64,000 nt of DNA. Source: Bacteroidota bacterium. GTDB lineage: Bacteria > Bacteroidota > Bacteroidia > Chitinophagales > Chitinophagaceae. Below the pieces are notes generated by a model. The model saw only the letters and a program-made list of their open reading frames with translations, was not told the origin of the DNA and made no database searches. Location: contig JAFDZS010000020.1 in NCBI GenBank assembly GCA_018266775.1, positions 1 to 64,000 on the forward strand, written 5' to 3'. The translations under genes were made by a program, and so were the position numbers. Below are positions 57,966 through 64,000 of the stretch, piece after piece (position 1 is the stretch's first letter; each line of letters opens with the position of its first letter).

Positions 57966-59882
57966 TTATTTCAGCGTCTCCTCCAGCCATTTAAAAAATT
58001 CATGTTGCCAAACCAGTGCATCCTGTGCCGTTAGTACCCAGTGGTTTTGATCGGGCAGTAAAATGAATTTGCTTTTAATGCCGCGTAACTGTGCAGCCTG
58101 GAAAGCCTGTTGTCCCTGTTCGATAGGCACACGGTAATCTTTTCCCCCCTGGTAAATCAGTATCGGTGTGTTCCATTTGGCAACAAGGTCGCTGGGGTTG
58201 AATTTGGTATAACTTTTTTGTGCTGCAGCATTATTTTTATCCCAATAAGGTCCGCCCTTATCCCAGTTTTCAAACCACATTTCATCAGTAGTGCCATACA
58301 TACTGCGAAAGTCGAACACACCATCGTGTGCGATGAACGATTTAAAGCGGTTGTTATGAATACCGGCAAGGTAGAATACCGAATAACCACCATAACTGGC
58401 GCCCACACAGCCGAGGCGTTTTTTATCTACATAAGATTCCTTGCTGACACCATCAATAGCACTTAAGTAATCTTTCATTACCTGGCCACCCCAGTCTTTA
58501 CTGATCTCTTCATTCCATTTGGTACCATGGCCGGGCATGCCCCGTCTGTTGGGTGCCACAATAATGTACCCGTTTGCTGCCATCAGTTGAAAATTCCAAC
58601 GGAAAGAATAGAATTGTGTTAAGGCAGATTGTGGGCCACCCTGGCAGTATAATAAAGTGGGATATTTTTTTGATGCATCAAAGTTTGGCGGATAGATCAC
58701 CCACACCAGCATGTTTTTTCCATCGGTGGTTTTGATGAAACGCCTTTCTGTTTTACTCATTTGTAAACCGGCATAAGTGGCATCATTCACATGTGTGATC
58801 TGTGTCATGGCACCGCTGTTTATATCTACTGTAAATAATTCTGCAGCATGGTTCATATCGGTACGGGATACCACGAGTGTATTACCGCTTTGCCCAATAA
58901 CACCCGTTACATCAAAATCTCCTTTGGTGATCTGGCGGATCACCGGCATCATTTTAGTAAGGCCGGGATAACTTACTTCAAATAATTGCAACGTGCCATC
59001 AATGGGTGCCCAGAAAAATAAATGCTTTCCATCATCACTCCATTTATATCCTTCAACATGTATATCATCACGTTGGGCTGTGAGGTTCATTTTGGTGATG
59101 CCGTTAGAAACGATGATGTCCTGTTTGTCTGCTTCATACCCTGCACGTTTCATACTCAGCCAGGCCAGTTCACCTTTATTATTGAATTGCGGGTTGATGT
59201 CATAACCCGGCATGCCTTCCGTTAAATTTTTTGTAGCGCCGGTTTCAATATTATATGCATACAGGTCTGTATTGGTGCTGATGGCATAAGCAGTGCCGTA
59301 TAATTTTTTAGTACAGTACACCACTTCTTTACTGTTGGGGTTCCATACATAATCTTCATCGCCGCCAAAAGGTTTTTGCGGGCAGTCGTAAGGTTCGCCG
59401 GGCATTAAATCTTTTGGGGTACCGGGTTTGCCATTGTCAAGCGGAGTCAACATTACATGATCAAACTTTCCGTCTTCATAAGTATCCCAATGGCGGTAAT
59501 CCAGGTTATCGAAAATGTATACGTTTGATTTTTGCAGGTCAGGATAATAATCTTTACCGGTTACATTTTTCACTTTTATTGCTTCATTGCTGATCATATA
59601 TTTTCCATCGGGAGAAATTTTTTCATTCACCAACAGGCTGTCTGTATTGGAAACGGCTATGGCTTCACCACCATTCAGCGGCACCATGTAACTTTTCCTG
59701 CTGCTTTTATTTGTTGCAGCATCGGGTGTGGATACGGAGTACACCACGTATTTACCATCTTTGGAAATGCCCAGCCCGCTTACCCTTCCGAGCTTCCATA
59801 ATAATTCAGGCGTCATGGTGTTTTGTGCACATGCTGCAGCGCTCCATGCAATAATACAACTGATAAAGATTGACTTTTTCAT
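57966..59882 (-). CDS. S9 family peptidase (prolyl oligopeptidase type)
   Basis: 638 residues with a signal peptide (CIIAWSAAACAQ). The N-terminal two thirds form a beta-propeller with repeated GKYVVYSVS / DGKYMISNE patterns. The catalytic alpha/beta-hydrolase domain (about 385-638) has the nucleophile GASYGGYS, the Asp in YQGGKDYRVPIEQ and the His in PDQNHWV. It cuts short peptides in the periplasm. It is the last gene of a four-gene minus-strand operon and follows the M20 gene by 14 bases, a sensible pairing for peptide breakdown. Confidence 0.92.
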   Translation of the reverse strand: MKKSIFISCIIAWSAAACAQNTMTPELLWKLGRVSGLGISKDGKYVVYSVSTPDAATNKSSRKSYMVPLNGGEAIAVSNTDSLLVNEKISPDGKYMISNEAIKVKNVTGKDYYPDLQKSNVYIFDNLDYRHWDTYEDGKFDHVMLTPLDNGKPGTPKDLMPGEPYDCPQKPFGGDEDYVWNPNSKEVVYCTKKLYGTAYAISTNTDLYAYNIETGATKNLTEGMPGYDINPQFNNKGELAWLSMKRAGYEADKQDIIVSNGITKMNLTAQRDDIHVEGYKWSDDGKHLFFWAPIDGTLQLFEVSYPGLTKMMPVIRQITKGDFDVTGVIGQSGNTLVVSRTDMNHAAELFTVDINSGAMTQITHVNDATYAGLQMSKTERRFIKTTDGKNMLVWVIYPPNFDASKKYPTLLYCQGGPQSALTQFYSFRWNFQLMAANGYIIVAPNRRGMPGHGTKWNEEISKDWGGQVMKDYLSAIDGVSKESYVDKKRLGCVGASYGGYSVFYLAGIHNNRFKSFIAHDGVFDFRSMYGTTDEMWFENWDKGGPYWDKNNAAAQKSYTKFNPSDLVAKWNTPILIYQGGKDYRVPIEQGQQAFQAAQLRGIKSKFILLPDQNHWVLTAQDALVWQHEFFKWLEETLK

Positions 59883-59896
59883 ATTCAGCGTTATGA

Positions 59897-61204
59897 TTAA
59901 TTTTTAGATAATGTTTTTGGATAGTCCAGCACCAATTGGCAGAATGTTTTTACACCAACATATAATTTACTGTCATCGATCATAAAATCGGGTGTATGAT
60001 GCGGTGGCGCTTTCGCGGCATCGTTACCTCTTGGCATTCCTCCAAAATAAAAAAAGAAAGCTGGCGCTTTAGTGCCGAAATAACTAAAATCCTCTGCGCC
60101 GGTAACCCATTCCATAGCACGAACGTTTTCTTTACCTGCTGCAGCCTGCAATGAGGGAATCATCTTTTCAACTAATGAAGGCGTGTTGTAAGTGACCAGT
60201 GTTTTTTCATAAAAAATAACTTCTGCCGTAGCGTTAGCAGCTTCAGCAATTTTTGTTGCCGTATATTTCATGCGTTCCTGTACATCGGTTCTCATCTTGC
60301 TGTCTAAAGTTCTTAAAGTGCCTTCCATTGTTGCTTCTTCAGGGATGATATTGAAACGTACGCCTGCATTCATTTTGGCAACAGTAATAACAACCGGCGC
60401 TTTGGTGAGATCCATTTGACGGCTTACAATTTGCTGAAATGCTTCAATAATATTTGCAGATACGGCAATAGGATCCACGCCCAGCCAGGGTTGTGAACCA
60501 TGTGATGATTTGCCTTTTACTTTTACAATAAACTGGTCGGCAGATGCCATAAAAGATCCCGGCTTGTATTGTATATCACCAGCGGGAATCCATGATTCAA
60601 TATGCATTCCAAAGATCACATCCACTTTGGGGTTATCCATCACACCTTCTTTTACCATCAATGCGGCGCCACCTTCTTCACCCGTTGGCGGGCCTTCTTC
60701 TGCAGGCTGAAAAATAAATTTCACCGTACCGGCTATATCTTTTTTCATGGATGATAATACCCTTGCTGTGCCGATGAGCATTGCTGTATGTGCATCGTGG
60801 CCGCAGGCGTGCATCACAGGAACTTTTTGCCCATTATATGCTGTACTGTCTTTAGATGCATAAGGAACATTTACTCTTTCTTTTACCGGCAACGCATCAA
60901 TATCTGCACGCAGTGCAATTACCGGCCCTGGTTTGCCGCCTTTTAAAATGGCCACCACACCGGTTTTACCTACGCCGGTTTGTATTTCTAATCCCAGGTC
61001 TTTCAACTGCTCAACAATATAGGCGGCAGTTTTATATTCCCTGTTGCCCAGTTCAGGATGCTCGTGAAAGTGCCTGCGCCACTCTTCTAATTTGGGCTGA
61101 ATAGCCAATGCTTTTGCATCAATGGCTTTGCTGATGTCCTGTGCAGTGCTGCATACACTCAGCAACATAAAAATGAAGAAGGGGAGTGTGGAGGTTCTTA
61201 TCAT
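59897..61204 (-). CDS. M20 family amidohydrolase, exported
   Basis: 435 residues with a signal peptide (FFIFMLLSVCSTAQ). Metal-dependent amidohydrolase of the IAA-amino-acid/hippurate group: HACGHDAHTAMLIG near residue 135, EEGPPTGEEGGAALM, SSHGSQPWLGVDP and the C-terminal VTGAEDFSYFG. It removes acyl or amino-acid groups from amides. Follows the mutase gene by 47 bases. Confidence 0.93.
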   Translation of the reverse strand: MIRTSTLPFFIFMLLSVCSTAQDISKAIDAKALAIQPKLEEWRRHFHEHPELGNREYKTAAYIVEQLKDLGLEIQTGVGKTGVVAILKGGKPGPVIALRADIDALPVKERVNVPYASKDSTAYNGQKVPVMHACGHDAHTAMLIGTARVLSSMKKDIAGTVKFIFQPAEEGPPTGEEGGAALMVKEGVMDNPKVDVIFGMHIESWIPAGDIQYKPGSFMASADQFIVKVKGKSSHGSQPWLGVDPIAVSANIIEAFQQIVSRQMDLTKAPVVITVAKMNAGVRFNIIPEEATMEGTLRTLDSKMRTDVQERMKYTATKIAEAANATAEVIFYEKTLVTYNTPSLVEKMIPSLQAAAGKENVRAMEWVTGAEDFSYFGTKAPAFFFYFGGMPRGNDAAKAPPHHTPDFMIDDSKLYVGVKTFCQLVLDYPKTLSKN

Positions 61205-61251
61205 GCGTTTGTTTTAGTTAGTTTGACGATGGTGTTGCAATTGCAGCACTA

Positions 61252-62814
61252 TTAACGGTATTCTCCAAATACTTTTCTTAATGTGTCTGCAATTTCACCC
61301 AGGGTGCAATAATTTTCTACCGCTTCCACCACAGCGGGTATCAGGTTTTCACCGTTTACAGCACGGGTGGTAATTGATTCCAGCGATGCCTTGACTTTTT
61401 GCGGATCTCTCTTGGCCCGCAATGCTTTTAATTTTTCTGCCTGGATTTGCTGAATACTGTCATCAATTTTAAAAACGGGTGTGGTGTTGATTTCATCCAC
61501 CTGGAATTTATTCACACCCACAATGATCTTGCTGCCGTTTTCAATATTGCGCTGGTATTCGTAAGCGCTGCGGGCAATTTCGTTTTGCATAAAGCCTTCT
61601 TCAATGGCAGCCACACTGCCACCCATTGCATCAATAGTTGCCATTAATTGTTTTGCTGCGGTTTCCACCTCATTGGTTAATGATTCAATGAAATAGCTGC
61701 CCGCAAGCGGATCTACCGTATCTGTTGTGCCGCTTTCAAAAGCCACCACCTGTTGTGTACGTAATGCAATGCGTGCAGCTTCTTCAGTGGGCAAACTTAG
61801 TGCTTCATCATAGCCATTAGTATGCAGCGATTGTGTACCGCCCAAAACGGCAGCTAATGTTTGTATGGTTACGCGGCTGATATTGTTTAGCGGTTGCTGT
61901 GCAGTAAGCGTGCTGCCGCCGGTTTGTGTATGAAAGCGCAGCATCATGGCTTTTGCATCGGTAGCTCCCAGTTCTTTCATGATGTTGGCCCACATGCGCC
62001 TTGCCGCCCTGAATTTCGCCACTTCTTCAAATAAATTATTGTGGGCATTAAAAAAGAAAGAAAGGCGTTTGCCAAACACATTAATGTCTAAACCTTTTTC
62101 CAGTGCCGCTTTCACGTAGGCCTTTCCGTTACTTAATGTAAAAGCAATTTCCTGTACAGCAGAACTGCCTGCTTCGCGGATGTGGTAACCGGAAATGGAA
62201 ATGGTATTCCACTTGGGTACTTCGGCTGCACACCATTCAAAAATATCGGTGATGATACGCATAGAGGCTTTTGGAGGGTAGATGTAAGTACCTCTTGCAG
62301 CATATTCTTTTAAAATATCGTTTTGTATGGTGCCGGTTATTTTTTTAAAATCCCTTCCTGTTTTTTTTGCCAGTGCCACATATAATGCCAGCAGTATAAA
62401 ACCGGATGCATTGATGGTCATTGAGGTGGATACTTCCTCCAGGTTGATGCCTTTAAATAAGATCTCCATATCTTCCAGGCTGTCGATAGCCACGCCTACT
62501 TTGCCCACTTCTCCATCGGCAAGGGGATGATCGCTGTCGTAACCAATTTGTGTAGGCAGGTCAAAAGCCACACTCAATCCGCTTACGCCTTGAGACAACA
62601 GGTAATGATATCTTTTATTGCTTTCTTCTGCGGTGGAAAAACCAGCATACTGGCGCATGGTCCAGAGTTTGCCACGGTACATGTCTGGTTGTACGCCACG
62701 GGTAAAAGGAAAAGCACCGGGCTGTTCATTCATAGGAGCAGTAACATCTCCCGGCTGATACACTTCTTTAATTTCTATTCCTGAATCTGTTTGTATCTTT
62801 TTATCATCACCCAT
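61252..62814 (-). CDS. Methylmalonyl-CoA mutase family, large subunit without B12 domain
   Basis: 520 residues, barrel domain only. TMRQYAGFSTAEESNKRYHY has the Tyr that stacks on methylmalonyl-CoA, and the Arg of YAARGTYIYPP and the His of ISGYHIREAG match the mutase residues that I know as Tyr89, Arg207 and His244 of the Propionibacterium enzyme; isobutyryl-CoA mutases have Phe and Gln instead. SGLSVAFDLPTQIGYDSDHP and GGTQSLHTNGYDEAL also fit. The cobalamin domain is absent, so a separate small subunit should be encoded elsewhere. Confidence 0.9.
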   Translation of the reverse strand: MGDDKKIQTDSGIEIKEVYQPGDVTAPMNEQPGAFPFTRGVQPDMYRGKLWTMRQYAGFSTAEESNKRYHYLLSQGVSGLSVAFDLPTQIGYDSDHPLADGEVGKVGVAIDSLEDMEILFKGINLEEVSTSMTINASGFILLALYVALAKKTGRDFKKITGTIQNDILKEYAARGTYIYPPKASMRIITDIFEWCAAEVPKWNTISISGYHIREAGSSAVQEIAFTLSNGKAYVKAALEKGLDINVFGKRLSFFFNAHNNLFEEVAKFRAARRMWANIMKELGATDAKAMMLRFHTQTGGSTLTAQQPLNNISRVTIQTLAAVLGGTQSLHTNGYDEALSLPTEEAARIALRTQQVVAFESGTTDTVDPLAGSYFIESLTNEVETAAKQLMATIDAMGGSVAAIEEGFMQNEIARSAYEYQRNIENGSKIIVGVNKFQVDEINTTPVFKIDDSIQQIQAEKLKALRAKRDPQKVKASLESITTRAVNGENLIPAVVEAVENYCTLGEIADTLRKVFGEYR

Positions 62815-62834
62815 AGCAGCAAATGTTGATTTGG

Positions 62835-63356
62835 TTATTTGAGAATTTTCTGTGCTTCATATTGCAGCGCTTCCAATACTATTTTGTTGATCTCTGCATT
62901 GGGTGTCATGGAGTATTCCAGCAACGATTTACTCAGGTCCATTGCAGAGGCCGTATTGGGCAATGCAGCAGCCACCTGGTTAATGATAAAAATATTCTGG
63001 TCACGTAATTTGGTTACTGCTTTCCATAGTTCTGGTGTTACATAAATTTGCTGGCTTACATTGTATTCATATTCACTGTTCAATGTTTGTATGAGCGATA
63101 CCTGCATTTGGCGGGCAGATTCATCTTCTGTATGCAAGCGGGATACAAGATTTTTTAACCCGGCACGCTCGGCATATAATGTGAGCCTTTCGTAAGCCTG
63201 CAGTTTCAGTTTAATGGTTTCATTGTTGATGCCCAAACGTTCCTTCAGTTCGTCTTTCATGCCTTTAAATTCTGCCAGCAACCAGGCTATGGCAATGAAA
63301 AACATGAACGTGCCTGCTATTTGAATATCCGCAGCGGTGAGATCCAGTAAATACAT
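62835..63356 (-). CDS. Unknown membrane-anchored protein
   Basis: 173 residues. One N-terminal helix (IAGTFMFFIAIAWLLAEF) followed by a mostly helical soluble part with many charges (KDELKERLGINNETIKLKLQ, YNVSQQIYVTPELWKAVTKL). No family is recognised with confidence. It is the first gene of the operon with the acyl-CoA mutase, 20 bases upstream of it, with a TATTTTTG promoter box before it. Its role in the operon is not readable. Confidence 0.7.
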   Translation of the reverse strand: MYLLDLTAADIQIAGTFMFFIAIAWLLAEFKGMKDELKERLGINNETIKLKLQAYERLTLYAERAGLKNLVSRLHTEDESARQMQVSLIQTLNSEYEYNVSQQIYVTPELWKAVTKLRDQNIFIINQVAAALPNTASAMDLSKSLLEYSMTPNAEINKIVLEALQYEAQKILK

Positions 63357-63373
63357 AACGGTTTATTGTACAA

Positions 63374-63381
63374 CAAAAATA
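63374..63381 (-). promoter_or_regulatory. Promoter -7 box for the minus-strand operon
   Basis: Reads TATTTTTG on the minus strand, exact TAnnTTTG, 17 bases before the start codon at 63356. Confidence 0.5.
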
Positions 63382-63425
63382 AGGCAAAGGGGGTGTAAAT
63401 ATTCCAGCTTTCGAAAAAGCAGGTA

Positions 63426-63456
63426 TTGACGCAGGTGCAATTTGTTTTTACCTTTG
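63426..63456 (+). promoter_or_regulatory. Promoter of the A-type Fe-S carrier gene
   Basis: TTG at 63426-63428 and TACCTTTG at 63449-63456, 20 bases apart, both at the Bacteroidota consensus. The -7 box lies 16 bases before the ATG at 63473. This is the best promoter in the window. Confidence 0.65.
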
Positions 63457-63472
63457 TATAAATTATTCTGAT

Positions 63473-63817
63473 ATGGAAACAACGATCACAGCACCGGTTT
63501 CTTTTACACCCCATGCCGTTGCTGAAATTAAAAGGTTAATGAATGAGAACAGTTCCGGTGAGAACCAATATCTGCGGGTGGGGGTGAAGGGCGGCGGTTG
63601 CAGCGGTATGACTTATGTACTCGGCTTTGATAATAAGACGGAAAAAGATAACCAATTTGATATTGAAGGTATTCCCTGCGTAATGGAAAAATCGCATGGC
63701 ATTTATCTCATGGGTATGGAAGTGGACTGGCAGGATGGGCTGAATTCAAGGGGATTTACTTTTAATAATCCCAATGCCAGTAAAACCTGTGGTTGTGGTA
63801 CCAGCTTTGCCGTGTAA
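63473..63817 (+). CDS. A-type iron-sulphur carrier (IscA/SufA/HesB family)
   Basis: 114 residues, cytoplasmic. Carries or transfers Fe-S clusters. The three conserved Cys are seen in VKGGGCSGMTYVLGF near residue 43 and in KTCGCGTSF near 107-109. Single gene; no other suf or isc gene in the window. It is divergent from the mutase operon and followed by a terminator. Confidence 0.93.
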   Translation: METTITAPVSFTPHAVAEIKRLMNENSSGENQYLRVGVKGGGCSGMTYVLGFDNKTEKDNQFDIEGIPCVMEKSHGIYLMGMEVDWQDGLNSRGFTFNNPNASKTCGCGTSFAV

Positions 63818-63901
63818 TTTCGAGCTCCGGCTTGAAACCAATATCAACTTTGCGTCGGAGACGCAGAACCAAATCATCCTCGTCAGAGACGAAGACGAGA
63901 T

Positions 63902-63938
63902 AAAAAAAATCCCGGTTATTCAACCGGGATTTTTTTTA
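63902..63938. terminator. Bidirectional terminator
   Basis: Near-perfect stem AAAAAATCCCGGTT / AACCGGGATTTTTT with a five-base loop between the Fe-S carrier gene and the next, convergent gene. Confidence 0.9.
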
Positions 63939-63953
63939 TAGCACTAAATCTGA

Positions 63954-64000
63954 TTATACTTTTTTCGCTACTGCTTTCTCTTCATGATGTGTGCTGATCA
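63954..64000 (-). CDS. Partial gene, C-terminal end only
   Basis: Reading back from a TAA stop at 63954-63956 the minus strand gives ISTHHEEKAVAKKV as the C-terminus. The rest of the gene lies beyond the window. Too short for a family call. The terminator to its left supports a real gene end here. Confidence 0.45.
   Translation of the reverse strand, partial: ISTHHEEKAVAKKV

Noticed and set aside
1..64000. Insertion sequences, transposases, rRNA or tRNA genes
   Set aside because: None recognised on either strand.

Overview
The window reads as a chromosomal segment of a Bacteroidota bacterium, most likely of the Chitinophagaceae or a close relative. The signs are secreted proteins with type IX secretion (T9SS) C-terminal tails, a GLPGLI protein next to a CarboxypepD_reg-type outer-membrane barrel protein, LruC, DUF1684 and DUF1599 proteins, a CXXXY-type CcmE, TAnnTTTG-type -7 promoter boxes and almost no Shine-Dalgarno signals. 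I see no rRNA, tRNA, CRISPR array, transposase or integrase.

Layout. 1-15 kb is a glycogen and maltodextrin locus: FucP-like sugar permease, glgA, glgC, an SLC45/MalP-like permease with a one-base overlap to a periplasmic GH13 amylase, and glgB with a TPR protein. A GLPGLI/outer-membrane-barrel pair on the minus strand lies between the amylase and glgB. 15-31 kb is mostly core genes: a glycosyltransferase with an unknown partner, an LruC-domain lipoprotein, arginase, a CrtA-like protein, ndk, nrnA, two FKBP isomerases around folP, DUF1599, DoxX/BT_3928, an ABC permease and guaC.

32.3-45 kb is the accessory part and the most interesting stretch. About a dozen short genes, nearly all on the plus strand and AT-rich to the eye, are each followed within a few to a few tens of bases by palindromic repeat DNA. 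They encode DUF3592-like, YwqK/MORN-like, Imm35-like, phage-type small, DUF3472-T9SS, GNAT, methyltransferase, pore-loop membrane, alpha/beta hydrolase and Fe-S uracil-DNA-glycosylase-like proteins. One repeat family recurs at least seven times, three times as near-identical ~300 bp copies. A separate 103 bp palindrome has the two-arm geometry of an integron attC site and holds the stop codon of the gene before it. The organisation looks like gene cassettes, but no recombinase is in view and the canonical attC boxes are absent.

45-64 kb returns to core functions: a large SprB-repeat/Ig-like T9SS protein, a Crp/Fnr regulator, an HdrD-like Fe-S membrane protein, a PyrR-like phosphoribosyltransferase, a ccmE...ccmF operon interrupted by a four-helix-bundle gene, an agmatinase-family ureohydrolase with two related membrane proteins, an uncharacterised radical SAM protein, and a four-gene minus-strand operon (unknown membrane protein, acyl-CoA mutase large subunit, M20 amidohydrolase, S9 peptidase). 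A divergent A-type Fe-S carrier gene and the tail of one further gene close the window.
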